Assembly (NCBI GenBank): GCA_028023455.1
Contig: JAQFVV010000185.1
Location: 746,001-810,000, forward strand
Direction: 5' to 3'
Source: Epiperipatus broadwayi
Taxonomy: Eukaryota > Onychophora > Udeonychophora > Euonychophora > Peripatidae
Length of the DNA: 64,000 nt
Part shown: in pieces, positions 1-13,409 of the stretch
Layout: each line of letters starts with the position of its first letter
Position numbering within the stretch: the first letter of the stretch is position 1
The notes under the pieces: model-generated
The model's input: only the letters and a program-made list of their open reading frames with translations
Told to the model about the DNA's origin: nothing
The model's database searches: none
Position numbers and translations under genes: made by a program

Positions 1-40
1 ATTTAAATAGGAGTATAATGTACAAACTGAAATTTAGAAG

Positions 41-1003
41 TAATTAGAGGGGATTTGAACACAGACTTACAAGCTCCCTTCAACTATCCAATCTATCTCA
101 CATAACTGATATACATGGTGACACACATGTGAAAAAGTTAAATGATCTCCAATACATGTAGTTGGTGCTGAATCAGCACTCTCCAGTTGGTCCAGATAAT
201 CTTCCACACACACACATATATGTATATATATATATATATATATGTATATATAGTCAGTGTTCAGTTTATATTAAGATAACAAATCTTCAAACTTTAATGG
301 ATAGACTTCAATCTTCATCATCCTCCAACTCTTCAGCCATCCATATTATTGCAAATCTGATGATGGAATGCTCAAAGCTTTTGATGATGCCAATATTGTT
401 GTCACACCCATACTGACTTTAAGTTACTCTGACCATAAAGAATGTTAATATGACCATTTAAATATACAGAAGAAGAATAGTCAGAATTCAGGTTGAATCT
501 AAAATATTTGAATACAATTATAATGTATATACAAAACTTTAGATGTAATTAGTTAAGATTTGAAAATAGCCTTTAAGCTCCCTTCAGCTATCCACTCCAT
601 CTTCTGTGTATTTAAATGGATATATTAAGATTCTATATAAGAGGGTCAAAGTTATTTAATGTCAACATGGGTATGACAATAATATTGGTATCAAGAAGAA
701 GTTTGAGCATTCCACCATCAGATTTCCAACAATATGGATGGCTGAAGAGTTGGAGGGTGGAGAAGATTGAAATCTGTCTACTAAAGTTAGAAGACTTGCT
801 ATCTTAATATAAACTGAGCACTGATTATATATGTGTGTGGGAGTTGATAACCAGGATCAATGCTAGTTCACCCCAAAATACTTATATTGGAGATCATTTA
901 TCTTTGTCACATGTATGTGGTTATGTGTATCAGTTATATAAGATGAAATTGATAGCTGAAGGGAGTTTGGAAAAATCTATGTTCAAATCCTCTCTAATAA
1001 GTA
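41..1003. repeat. Foldback (inverted-repeat) element with tRNA-like arm ends, copy a
   Basis: The left arm (41-418) and right arm (about 657-1003) are imperfect reverse complements, roughly 80% identical by eye, around a 240-bp centre. An (AT)n tract (219-253) lies in the left arm. The outer end of the right arm reads like a Pol III internal promoter: TAGCTGAAGGG at 953-963 fits box A and TGTTCAAATCC at 980-990 fits box B. The left arm carries the complement. A third partial arm end, in left-arm orientation, sits at about 535-605. The same family recurs at 34326-34740 and as a single arm at 57451-57587. The small ORFs here are unlikely to be genes. Probably a tRNA-derived SINE-like sequence in head-to-head arrangement; the family name is unknown to me. 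Confidence 0.75.
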
Positions 1004-3991
1004 ATATGTAGAAAAATGCAGTTAGTTTAAAAAGATATTATTAAAACAGGTTTTCTTTTTTTGATTGTTTATTTCCATATTTTTGTAACTAGAGACAAGG
1101 TTGTAGCTCATTATTGTCCTCTTGTGTAATTGCTTATCTAAGTTTATATCATAATCTTATTTTGCTTTCACTTTTTCAATATCTTGATGTGTATCTAAGG
1201 TAATATATTTATTTGAAGTCATGCATCATGTTCAATGATGTCCTTATTTTGGCTCTTTGATATATTTTGATGGTCATGCATGAGGACAATCATGCCTTTT
1301 AGTGCACTCTTGATAAATCAGAGTAGTTTTGATCTGTAGATATTGTCAATATGCCTAGCTTGCATAAGCAGATGTTCTAAAATCTGATAAAATAGATTTG
1401 TTATTTAATTTATAACTGTTCTGTCACTATAAAAATGTATACATCTTCTTTAAAATTCATCATTACCAAAGGATGATAAGATTTTATATTTAGAATTATT
1501 GAATATATTTTACATAGGGACTATATAATAAGGGAGTTTATTAAAAGTAAGAACTTTATTAAATCTGTATGGAATCCTATTAAGATTTCTGATTAACTAA
1601 TTCTATTAGTATTTTAAAAGGTAACCTATAATTTTTTTTGTCTATGGAATTTTGTAATTTATAAAGTTTATTAAATAACTTAATGTTTGCTTTTCCATGT
1701 CATAAATGTCAATAAAGATTGTATTAATTATTAACTTATGAGTCCTTATTTTTTCATCATCATCCATATTCTCAGCAATCTAATCATATTACACATATTT
1801 ACTTTATGCATTGATAGTAGAAGAGTACAAGAATGTATGATATAAGTCACTTTATTAAATTAGATTGTGGATGTTAAGTTAACATTCATAGAGAAGATTA
1901 TTTTATTTACTTTAAATTAAAATAAAATAATTTTATTCATCCATTATAAGATCACTTTACTTTATTCATCTTGAGTGAAGAACATAAGATTACTTTATTT
2001 TATGTTGATATAAAATTAGAAAAAAATCTATTGGTGTGGTATTTTGGTAGCAACAAAATCCCTTTTCTACTCCATAATATCATGAATGTTATCCTAGTAG
2101 GTTATAATTATTTTTAATTTAAGTTTTTATGTTTAATTTTAAATTTAATAATTATTTGATTTGCTAAGATATCTTAAAAATAAGATCATATCTTATTATT
2201 ACTTCTCACTAGGATCACATTCTTTATTGGTTTTGAAAAGTAAAAAAAAAAAAGAATAAAAGTATAAGATTATTAAAGAATTTATTACTGAAAGATCTCT
2301 GAGATTTGATTATCATAATTATTTTAAGAAAGGATTGTGTTGCACAGAAGAGCTGAGTTATTTTGAGCAAGAATTACTATGGCTGAAATCTGATTATTTA
2401 GAAAATCATTGTGAATATAAGATTTAATTTTATTTTAGAAGATGTGTAACCTAACCCTTTGTGAAATTTGCTGTATAAAATTTTAAGAGTTTTTGTTTTA
2501 AAGAGAGAGGAGCAGAACATTCTCATCATGATGTATTGTTTATTAAAGCAGAGCATTATAACTATCCTTTTTATTTGATGTTTGCATTTACTTTATGCAT
2601 TCCTCTTAAAGCAACATACAGAAGAGCTAACCTAGATTTTGAGTTGACCATTTGATTAATTAATTAGCTATATATTATAACCCTGAGCTTATTTTGTTGC
2701 TATATTCAGCAATAAGATTTAGCTTGCCCCTATAGTTTCTGTTTTTATCATTTTGTTGCTAGATTACAATTTGGTTATATTTACATTACCCCTTTATATC
2801 ATCCCACTACTTCAAGGGTTATAATATATATTAAAATAATAGATTTCTTTGGGATATATTTCATTGCTGTATAAATTAATTAAAGGTATGTATTTTTTTA
2901 TTAATTTAAAAGTGTATTACTGTTATTTAAAAGCATTATATACTTTTTTATCAATACATTTTTTTATTAAACAATAATATAAAAATAAATTCAAGTGTTT
3001 AATTTAAAAATATTAATTTTCAATAATTGATAATTATTTGTTTTAAATATACTTTTAAATAAACTGAAGCATTATTTATTGTTCTATTGGCAAGTAAGTG
3101 AAAATGATTTATTATGAAGAAAACTATTTTGATCATATGAACAAAATCATCTTTTGCTGAATTTTAAAAAGAAAAACATGGGATTTTAAACTCTCAAAAT
3201 GAAATAGTAAATAAATAGCTTATCCCAAGAATTTGGAAGCCAAGACTTGAATGGATAATCTACTTATTTATGTTTTAATTATCATAAATAGGATTACCTT
3301 ATAATCATCAATTGCTGCAAAAATATGTTTTTTTTTCTACATTTTTGTTGAGGGCTATCTTCTATATACAAAATGAACCTTTATAATGAAAGAAATAGTC
3401 TGTTATAACATTAATGGCAAATAAGTAAAACCTACAGAATAATTTACAAATCTTGATTAAATATTCTTTTGTTTATAATAAATTGTTTTCACATGAATAT
3501 TGTGCTGATATTAGTTATTTATAAATTGTCAATTGTTAAATATTGGTTCGATTACTATATGCATAATTATCTAAACTATATGAAAATAATATTTTCAAAA
3601 CATTTTAAATATAATATTCAAAAATAATATACATGTAATAAATGATAATTTATTTTATTTTATGAATGTCACCTATTAATCCAGATTATGAAATATATAA
3701 TCTGTATTATTTAATTATTTTTATAATTTTAAATAACAATTATTTAAATGGTAATGAATATTTATTTTATATATATGAGATTTGACTGATATGTATAGTT
3801 TGATATTATTTGTTAGTTCCATTTATAAATTCCAGTGGTTTAATTTTGTAATGTTTTCATTTTTGTAGCAAATACTTTCTTAAGTATGGGTAGTGTTTAT
3901 ATTTTTATAAATAATATGACAATAATGAATTAATATTTAAATGTTTTATACATGAAGTTTTCAGAATAATTGTTATTTTTATACTGTTGCC
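1004..3991. other. A+T-rich intergenic stretch, no gene seen
   Basis: No open frame of interest, no recognisable transposon protein and no strong long repeat was seen. Short runs of related TTTATT/AATAAA-rich text are low complexity. It may contain old unrecognised repeats. Confidence 0.6.
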
Positions 3992-4113
3992 TAGAATATT
4001 GTAGTAGAGTTAAGATTCTATATATATATATATCAAGCATTTCATCCATATATAGAATATTGTAGTAGAGTTAAGATTCTATATATATATATATCAAGCA
4101 TTTCATCCATTGC
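3992..4113. repeat. Two-copy tandem duplication, 61-bp unit containing (TA)n
   Basis: The unit beginning TAGAATATTGTAGTAGAG at 3992 repeats at 4053 with essentially no differences. Each unit includes the same short (TA)n tract followed by ATCAAGCATTTCATCCAT. The near identity indicates a recent local duplication. Confidence 0.9.
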
Positions 4114-4370
4114 TTTATTTTATAGTCCTCAGTGTATAGGTTACTGTGATAATAAATACTGAAATAAGGATAGCTTGGTTTGTTTTAGGAACATTTCAGG
4201 TTATTGATCATACATGCATTTGTTAATTTTATTTATTGATTTAGATATATGTAACTATTATAATGACATTATTGTTTTATTTTTAAATAAATTATTTTCT
4301 TTACTAATAAATTATTTTAAACCAGTAAACATCACATGATCACTGTTTCTTATGCTTGCTCATAACTGTT

Positions 4371-4806
4371 ATTAAACAGGCAAAACTCTCCATACAGTAG
4401 TGCCACTCAGTGCAAGCCAGAGTAATCAATGTATGCCAGAAGTTGTGCATAAAATCCCTATCTAGTGCCTACTCATTCAATATTCCCAGACTAGTTTTAG
4501 CTTGTGGCTATCGTCAGTGAGGAGCTTTGGATTGAAACTATTAATGTATTTTAATTCTTTTAGTTTTGTAGTTAAGTAGAGATAAAAGGTGGCTGTTGGA
4601 GGGTTGCATTAGATCCTAAGATCTAGGTGCAGTGCTCTCAAATCCAAATCTCCTCACTGACGATGGCCACAAGCCACAAACTACTCTGGGGATATTGGAT
4701 GAGTAGGTACTAGATAGGGATTTTATGCACAAGCCTTGTGGCATCCATTGATTACTCTGGATTGCACTGAGTGGCACTACTGTATGGAGAGTTTTGCCTG
4801 TTTAAT
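4371..4806. mobile_element. Palindromic MITE-like element, long copy
   Basis: The ends are matching inverted repeats: ATTAAACAGGCAAAACTC at 4371 and its complement ending at 4806, with identity continuing for about 35 bp (through GTGCCACTCAG). Pairing continues inward through segments such as ATCTAGTGCCTACTCAT and its complement, so most of the element folds on itself. No transposase frame is present. A shorter, inverted copy lies at 33162-33345. About 50 bp left of the palindrome (from about 4330, CATCACATGATCACT) is also shared with that copy, so the true repeat is longer than the palindrome. The target duplication cannot be separated from the palindromic ends, so I leave the superfamily open. 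Confidence 0.75.
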
Positions 4807-6663
4807 AAATTATTTTGTTTCATTTATTATTGATTATCACTTAAATTATAAAATATTGATAGTACAAATTAATAGGTGTCCAAATGTAATTCATGCTAGG
4901 CAAATTTGTCTTTTATTTTAAGATTTACTACTAGTTGGAATAGTTTCATTTTGTAATTCATAACTTAACCAATACTTGTTTGTAATTGTGATTTCGCTAA
5001 TAAACGTAACTTCTTTTGTTGGTATTTTCTTTTATTAATTATCAAGATTAAATTATAATTGGTTATTTGAAAAAAATCTAGTTTTGTTATCTAGTGGAGC
5101 CTTTTAGTAAAGTTACGTATGAAACTATTTATCCATTACAGTATATATATATATTGTGTGGGTATGTAAACGCATGACTTATGTCTATATTAATTTTTCG
5201 ATTTATTATTTAGATTAAGATTACACAAATAAAATGTTATTTAATAAAACTAAATTTAATTAAGGTTATTAGTTGTTATTTTATCAAATTAGATCAAATG
5301 GCTTGCGGAGTTTTGTATAGTGGAATCAAGAAACTCAAGTTTCATTGATTGCAGCCCAGTTCTGTTATTTTTTATGCTAAAACTTTTAATAAACTCCCGA
5401 GCAATTAACCATTCTATTATTACTATTAAGGAAAATGTAAACAATCTTTAAATAGCCTATTTAGGGACAGATGTTTTTCCAACATCCTTCTAGCTATAGA
5501 CATTAAACTAAAACAATATTCATTAGGCTAGTCAAATACTGAATGATGTGAGTTTGCGGTTCTTCTTGGGTTTTATTTAGACACCTAAAAAAATCACAAT
5601 CTTGCGTAAAACGTTATAAGAGAATGGATAATAAGCTATCTACTATACCAAGAGACGTAAAAAGTTATATAAAGATTCTGAAATTATTTTTTATCAGTTT
5701 ATGTATGATCGCTTTTTGCACATAATGTTAAATGTTGTTTAACAAGTGGGGATGGTAGGTGGATGGAGGAGAATGAAGTAAAGCGAATTTCTATAGACCC
5801 CCCCCCCCTTTTTTTTTTTTTTAAAAAAGTAATCCTTGTTTTCTCAACGTATGTCCAACTGAAATATAGATAAAATGATTAGATATTTTTATTACCTGTA
5901 AATTATGTGGTAGTAAATCAGTTTTCATTTAAAATTTTGAAAGAGAAGATTAAAACCAGAATGATATACAGTTTAAAAATGAGCATCACTAACTGCCAAC
6001 TGAGAAATGAAATAAAAATGAATAGTAGTCGGTCCGTTTCATTGATAATAAATATTCAGTAAGATTAGATAAAAATTTAAATTCAGTGACTTTACTGATA
6101 GGGTAAAACTTTTTTTTTTTTTAAAAAAAGTGAAAAGTAAGTAATAATCATAAATTTTTTTTTCTATGGTTAAGAAAATATCTTTAAAAATAAAAAGCTA
6201 AGCGACAAATATATATAGACGCAGTTTTAAATTGCGCATATATATATATATTACCTAGGAACAAATAGTAAGCAATATTTGGACATGCATTTTCACTAAT
6301 CTAATCTCTTACCCATTCTTCAAATACTATGTACAGTATTAATTTATCTACATATTCATCCAGTTAGATAAGGTAAAAGAGACAAAATAGCATTTAAATC
6401 GTCCATTACTGAACTAAGGTCTTTCTAATAAAGAGCAGTGACTGAGGAAACATTATTTACCATATTTATTAAATGCAGGAGATGAGAATTCGAGTGTCTT
6501 TTTCAGTCTAGTTCCATCTTATCGTTAAAAGTAGCTAGAAATATTGAATGGTTACTGAAATATGTGTGGGCTATTAATTCTAATTAAAATCTGTAAAAAA
6601 AAAAAGTTTATTTTGACTGGAATAAAACATATATGAGGACATAACAAGAGGATGCCCTACTTT
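4807..6663. other. A+T-rich stretch with homopolymer runs
   Basis: No gene or mobile element recognised. It has a C-run directly followed by a T-run (about 5799-5821), a poly-T at about 6111-6121, and a short (AT)n at about 6238-6250. Confidence 0.6.
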
Positions 6664-7139
<476 letters not shown>

Positions 7140-7352
7140 TGTTTGGCACTTGATGCAGTGTTTACTGTGTTTTTTCTGGTTAGAAAAGAAATGAATGAGA
7201 ATTTGTAAAATTAAAGATTTATGCATTTTGTGTTAAAAATTACAATTAAACTTTAATATGAAAATTGTAAAACAGATATAAACAAAAATATAACTTGTTA
7301 GCATCATGATTATAAGTTTTGCAAGGCATAATGATTTCTTTTTTTTTAAATT

Positions 7353-7440
7353 TATTTAAAATTATTAATTTTAATATATAATAAAAATATTTTTTTATTT
7401 AAAATTATTAATTTTAATATATAATAAAAATATTTTTTTA
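7353..7440. repeat. Tandem duplication, 43-bp A+T-only unit
   Basis: The unit starting TATTTAAAATTATTAATTTT at 7353 is repeated at 7396 without visible change. Simple local duplication in low-complexity DNA. Confidence 0.85.
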
Positions 7441-8022
7441 TACATTAGAATTCACAGATATGCAAAATATTTTTTGTGACAGTATGTTAATAAATACAAA
7501 TTATCTCAGAAAAAAATCCAGATTGACATTATAGTTGAAATACCAATAGCAATAATCATTAGTATTCAATTTCATCCCAAAATATAAATAAAAAAAATTC
7601 ATATAACATTACAAAACTAGTAAAAAAAAACAAAAGTAAACTTTACTAAAATTCTTCCATAACCATAGTTTCATCTATTAATAAATAGACATTTTCAAGT
7701 GAAATTCAACTAAAGATGCCATTTATATATACCAAACAAAATTGTCTTTTCATTATTTACTTCAAAATTCAACTTCCTTTAACATCAAATAATGTCTTCA
7801 TGGAATTGATGGCCTCAGATTTAAAATACTTTATTATTAAAGTTTCTTTTATTCTTCATTTCAATTCACTTTTTTCATAAAAAATAATCTCTGCATTGTC
7901 AAATAATATTTTATGACCTGTATTCAGTTCATCAATATACAAAACTGAGTTATTATATTTATTTTTAACTCTACTCTTATGTACTTTAACTTTCATTAAG
8001 AATTAATTTAATTTGACTTATA

Positions 8023-8213
8023 AATGACAACTGCAAGAAATTCCAGGAATAGATTTGAAATCAAATTAACAATTTTGAATCATTTGGTAGTACATTTAAC
8101 TTTAGACCTTCCTTCTTGGCCTAAATTTAAATTTATTATTAAATGGTTCAAAACAGTTAATTTATTGCAAATCTATTCCTGGAGTAGTTTACAAGATTTC
8201 TTGCAGTTGTTAT
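8023..8213. mobile_element. Small hairpin MITE-like element
   Basis: An inverted repeat of about 190 bp nested in the left arm of the larger inverted repeat. ACAACTGCAAGAAAT near 8027 and AGGAATAGATTTG near 8046 pair with complements near 8170-8210 (AAATCTATTCCTGGA, then GATTTCTTGCAGTTGT). The right arm of the large repeat has no equivalent at the matching place, suggesting insertion after the large repeat formed. The 63-codon frame across it is chance. Confidence 0.65.
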
Positions 8214-9041
8214 AAAATTTATATAGGTCAAAACAAATTAGGTGTTAAGTGTTGCATTTTTAATTCTGAAACTTTCTCAGGCTGGAAGTCAAGAAATTGT
8301 ATTTGTTGTTTTCACTCTGTACTGAGAAATTTTGCAAACCTTTTTTTTCAGTTTTAAAATTATTATTTTTTGATATTTTAATTTCCAAAAATTCAAAAGA
8401 TGTCAGGATAATAATATAAGTGGATCTTCAAAATTTCTGATGATATGTACCTATTACATATTTGGCAATCTCAAACTTTGCAAGATTACTTCAAGAAAAC
8501 ATTATGATAGTTTAATAACATGATTTTTTTGGAAAGGATTTGTATAGTTATTGGGTAATAATTATTGGAAATCAAAGAGATATTATTATATATTTATTTT
8601 TTATAGAAATGTTTTATTTTTAAATATAAAAAAATTATTCTTCTGAATATTGGTATCATAGAGATAATGGCCACGGGAAATAAAACTGTCTAGAAATGTT
8701 GGCACAATACAATCTGTTATAAAATGTATTGTAAAAATTACAAAAAAATTAAACTTTTAAAGCATAAATTGATAGATTTATTAGATATTAAACATAATTT
8801 GTTCAGATTTTTAAAAGAAACATCAACCAAAGAATATTTCTTTCATTTTGCAAATTGAATCTGCTCCACCTGAAATTTGATGATGAAACAGCAATTTGTT
8901 TTGATTAAAATCTAATTTTTAAAATAATTCTGAAAATAAAATGTGATTTTTTTAAAATTTATTTAATTCTTGAACAAAAATATCTATCAAATGAGGTCAA
9001 ATTTATTATATTCTAAAAAATAATAATGATATAATGTTAAA

Positions 9042-9230
9042 ATGAAAGTTAAAACCATAAAGTATATGAGAACAAAGAAATCTGTCAGAATACTAGCAAT
9101 AGGACAAAAAATTAATGAAAGAATTAAAATCCATAAAATTAGAGTTAAAAATAAATATAATAACTCAGCATTTTATGAAGTGAATACAGGTCATAAAATA
9201 TTATTTGACAATGTGGAGTTACCTTTATGA
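9042..9230 (+). pseudogene. Possible transposon-protein remnant, unrecognised
   Basis: A 62-codon frame, rich in Lys, Ile and Asn, starting ATGAAAGTTAAAACC. I would ignore it, except that the opposite arm of the inverted repeat (minus strand, about 8002-7860) encodes a closely similar peptide: both contain RVKNKYNNS followed by a short variable stretch and NTGHKILFDN. Conservation of the frame in two diverged copies suggests descent from a real protein, presumably of the mobile element that made the inverted repeat. A resemblance to the linker after a retroelement integrase core is only an impression. No catalytic motif is visible. Confidence 0.35.
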
Positions 9231-9515
9231 AAAAAGTGAATTGAAATAAAGAGTAAAAAAAAACTTTGATGATAAAATATTTTGAATCCAAGACTATCAA
9301 TCCTATGAAGATATCCTTTGATGGTAACGAAAGTTGGGTTTGGAAATAAATAATGGGAAGATTAATTTGTTTGGTATATATGAGTCACATCTTTAGTTGA
9401 AGTCCACTTGAAAATACCTATTTATTAGTAGATAAAACCATGGTTGTGTAAAAATTTTAGTAAAATTTAGTATTTTTTGGCTAGTATTGCAATGTTATAT
9501 GAAATTTTATTTCAT

Positions 9516-11985
9516 GTATTATTACTAGTATAGCATTAGCTAATATTTGAAATGAAAATAATATGAGATTATCAAGAATGTAAAAGATATCTAGTAAGAT
9601 TACATTTTAATGTAAATATACAAGTACAATAAAAAATCCAGTGTTTGTTACATTTTATAAAATTTAAAGGCAGATTAAAAGTGATAGACCATAGCCATAA
9701 TTACACATAAATAAAAGAATCATAATTATAGATCTTTTCAATCTACATGAGTTTGATAACAGCTGCACTAGATGGTTACAAAGCTTAGGAAGGGAATAAC
9801 AGTTGTGATAAAGAACCACAGGGCATAAGCAGGAAATTTAAGTGTGACAATTATTCAAACAGATAAGTAAAGTCACAGATTACTATAAGAAATTTTAATA
9901 GTCAGTAGCAATAACTATATAAATATCTCTATATAAAATTTGTCTCTATATAAAATTAAATGGAGGTAGTCCAGAATCTTATCTATCTTTAAAAATGTTC
10001 CCATTGATAAAAATGCAATATCAATCTCAGAAAATATAGTAATGTACCAGAATAGTATAATAATAGTGTATTTAGAGATACATGATAATATTTGTCAAGG
10101 CATTAATAATTTGAATTTTCATCCAGTAAAACCATCATCACAGAACTTACACAATTGTTATTATTTTTTTTTTTTTGCCAAACATTCTCATAAAGAGTAC
10201 CATTACCATTCACTGTAAAAACTAGTAATTGGGTACTCATTCATAATGTATTAGTTACTTAACTATGTTTTAAAACCCATATTATTGCTTTTTCTGGATG
10301 ATAATTTTGTCTTGGCCACACAATTAACATTTTAAATAGCATTTATAAAATATTTCCATTGTTAGCATTGATTCTTTTCAGAACATCTCAGAATAGAGCA
10401 TTATAGGATTAAATTTGACAAAGAAGTAAAAAGCCTTATTAAAAATTATTGTCAAATTATGAGATAAAGTAAACACTAAATTTATATTTGTTTAATAGAA
10501 AAAGTGCATTATGTATTATGCTAGTTACATAAAATATTCTGTTATAATATGATTTTTTTCCAGTTTGCTAATTAAAAGTATTGTTTTGGAAATTAAGCTG
10601 ATATAATTGTATCTAGTAAATTTTGGCTTATTTGTATTATTTTATTTGGTTAGGCATTTTTAAAGCAAGAAGAGATTATGAGAAAATGAAGTAAAAGTCA
10701 TTATATATTTTTTTAGTTTATAAAAGCATTATTCATTTCAATTTTATCATGTTATAAACATCCATCAGAGCACAAACTCTATCTTTTCTCACATCAACTT
10801 GGTCTCTATACCCGCAATTATTATTTTTGCAATACTTTGTTAATTTTTATCAATGTGCTTTTTGTACCAACTCGTATCTTCACCAGTGAGCAACACAGAA
10901 ATTGAAATTAAGCTCCCTCATTATGTATGCTTTTTATAAACAACCATTATTCAGAAGTTGAGCTAAAAATATAAACACTTGAATTTCTACATTCATGGTG
11001 ACAATTTTATATTTTTCTATTACACTATTTTTTTTTAAGGCAAGGACTGATAATTGTTGACTTTTAAAACCGTGTGGATTATTGGAATATGGTGAAGTTG
11101 AGACGAAAGATAGTCTGATAAAAACATTCCAAATCAAAGTCGTATATAAATTAATGATAAAATTTATTTTATTTTAATTTTGTATTATTATGATTGAAAA
11201 AAATCCTCTTTAAGTAGATAAAATTAAGATTCTAAATATTAATAAGTTATTTATCTAATATTCCAAATGTTTTATTTATACTATTTAGACTACACACTAA
11301 TTCAAAGTGAGTATACATTTCTGTTACAAATATCGATTTAACTAGTTAATTATTTCTGATATTTAAAACATAATTACATAAAAAAAATTTTAAAAATATA
11401 CATGCCCTAAGTATTACTTTTGTATATAGTATTAAAAGAATTAAATCAGAATCTTTGCAAAAATAAGACTTGATTTATGCTGATATTGTGAGAATATTAT
11501 CGAGGCAGATTTAGTTGAAAATAATGTTGGCTTAGTGAAAAGTTTTGACAGCTTCATTCTAAATTTAGATATTTCTTGCAGTCAGATTATACTTTTGCAA
11601 ATATCTTTCTAGTTTTTGTATTCTGAAATTTAAGTCTAAAAATAATTCTGATGAGATTTCTAAAATTTAGTAATCTTGTATCTGAAACAAATTTACTTTA
11701 TTAATCTTAAACTAAAGAAGACTAATTCTGTTTCAAAAGCAAAAATTAATCCTTTAATCAATATTTATATATAAACTTTAGTATACATTGGAGTTGAATC
11801 TAAGTATGCTTTTTTTACAATATTAACAGAAACTATTTTTCCTATTAGTTATAATAAAGATTAAATATTTTCCATCTATTTAATACAGTTTCCTAACTAT
11901 TAATAATAATAGTTTTCCTTAAAGAATTTTATGTTAATAATTTAATTCATCACTTTTTATTTTTTATAAAGAATGATTTCTCTTG
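9516..11985. other. A+T-rich intergenic stretch, no gene seen
   Basis: No coding pattern or repeat pair was recognised. The 67-codon minus-strand frame at 10934-11137 has no recognisable feature and I do not treat it as a gene. Confidence 0.55.
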
Positions 11986-11999
11986 TTGATGCCACTTAT

Positions 12000-12030
<31 letters not shown>

Positions 12031-12039
12031 TTGATGCCA

Positions 12040-12074
<35 letters not shown>
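11986..12074. repeat. Tandem duplication with (AT)n inside each unit
   Basis: TTGATGCCACTT followed by (AT)n and TTAAA occurs at 11986 and again at 12031, giving two units of about 45 bp. Confidence 0.85.
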
Positions 12075-12420
12075 TTGAAGATTTCTCAGACTTATAGTTT
12101 AAAATTCTAGACATTTAATAGGAATTTCCAATGTATTTTTATAAATAATGTTTCAGATATGATATAATAAAGCAAATACTAATTGAAAACAGGTATTACA
12201 AGCTGAATTTACATCATCTGATAATTACATTTACCTAAAATACTTTAAAAAAATTGCTTTTAACTTACTATCCAAGTTTTTATAAGATTTATAAATCAGA
12301 CAATAATACATGTGTAGGAAGATTGAAATTATAAACGATTAAATAGGATTCTACTGTAAAGAGCTATGTCTATATACTTTTACAAATAACTTTTCAGCTA
12401 TTAAGTAATGAAGCAAACTA

Positions 12421-12422
<2 letters not shown>

Positions 12423-12505
<83 letters not shown>
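12423..12505. repeat. (AT)n microsatellite, about 83 bp
   Basis: Uninterrupted AT dinucleotide repeat ending directly at the terminal inverted repeat of the MITE at 12506. Confidence 0.97.
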
Positions 12506-12508
<3 letters not shown>

Positions 12509-12827
12509 CATATGATGGAATTAGAATCCATTATGTTGCCTTGATAAAATACTTTAATAAAAATATAAACAAATATTATAGCCAACTACATTAATAAATA
12601 TTTAATTTATTACATCGAATCGATTTTCGTTCAAAATGAACCTTTTCAAGATGTTAGAATAAATCAAAAAGTCACGCGAACACTTATTGTTCAAATTAAA
12701 TCCTAAAAATTATTGAAATTATTAATGTTTAACTGACGACTTTCAACTCAAATTCACGGATTCCTGGTGCAAAATTCAGAAACTTAGCATCCTTTAACCT
12801 AATGGATTCGAATTCCATCATATGAAA
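12506..12827. mobile_element. MITE with 28-bp terminal inverted repeats
   Basis: The left end TTTCATATGATGGAATTAGA at 12506 matches the complement of the right end at 12800-12827 over 28 bp with one mismatch. No coding capacity. The element abuts (AT)n, so a TA target site is plausible but cannot be proved. Most of its body (about 12544-12800) is repeated in inverted orientation at 13142-13409. Confidence 0.75.
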
Positions 12828-13141
12828 TATTATTGAAGAAAATTTTAGAAATGCTTTTAAATTAAAATGTCATAGAAGTATTAATATTAACGAAGAAATG
12901 ACTTTAGACTACTAAAGAAAAATGCAAGTTTTTATATAATTCAGTGGATATAATATCTTTTAGTTTATTTAAAGATTTTTATAAACAAGATTAAGAAAAC
13001 TGCTATATTGAATATATGCCATCTGATTTCTTTTAACTCTACAGACATTTGGTGTCATCTATGTCTTATGATTGTTGATGGTAAATTTTATAAACTGTGT
13101 CCTTGATTTGTCATAATTTTTATGAAGCCTTTACTATTAAG
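12828..13141. other. Spacer between inverted MITE copies
   Basis: A+T-rich DNA without a gene or recognised repeat. Confidence 0.55.
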
Positions 13142-13409
13142 GTTAAAGGATGCTAAGTTTCTGAATTTTGCACCAGGAATCCGTGAATTTGAGTTGAAAG
13201 TTGTCAGTTAAACATTAAAAATTTTAATAATTTTTAGGATTTAATTTGAACAATAAGTGTGTGCTACGTTAATATAAATTGTGTGACTTTTTGATTTATT
13301 CTAACATCTTGAAAAGGTTCATTTTAAACGAAAATCGATTCGATGTAATAAATTAAATATTTATTAATGTAGTTGGCTATAATATTTGTTTATATTTTTA
13401 TTAATATAT
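13142..13409. mobile_element. Inverted partial copy of the MITE at 12506, broken by an LTR insertion
   Basis: Reverse-complement match to about 12544-12800. For example GATGCTAAGTTTCTGAATTTT at 13151 pairs with the complement near 12790, and GTAGTTGGCTATAATA near 13369 with that near 12580. The match stops where the LTR begins at 13410; the missing end would have been cut off by that insertion or lost in the adjacent (AT)n. Confidence 0.7.

Larger units (their letters stand above)
7585..9515. repeat. Large imperfect inverted repeat (about 1.9 kb overall)
   Basis: The left arm (about 7585-8010) and right arm (about 9040-9515) are diverged reverse complements. Anchors include TTTTCAAGTG at 7692 against its complement near 9408, TCAACTAAAGATG at about 7706 against its complement near 9393, and a shared block around AATAATATTTTATGACCTGTATTCA at 7900-7926, matched in complement at 9181-9207. 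Pairing may continue weakly toward 8250 and 8890. The arms could be two inverted copies of one old transposon or a single foldback element. A reading frame is shared between the arms (see 9042-9230). Confidence 0.7.

Noticed and set aside
953-990. Possible tRNA gene from box A/B matches
   Set aside because: No acceptor stem, anticodon arm or full cloverleaf can be formed. The motifs fit a tRNA-derived repeat instead.
10934-11137. 67-residue minus-strand frame as a gene
   Set aside because: No domain, no second copy and no codon or context support; expected by chance in 64 kb on six frames.
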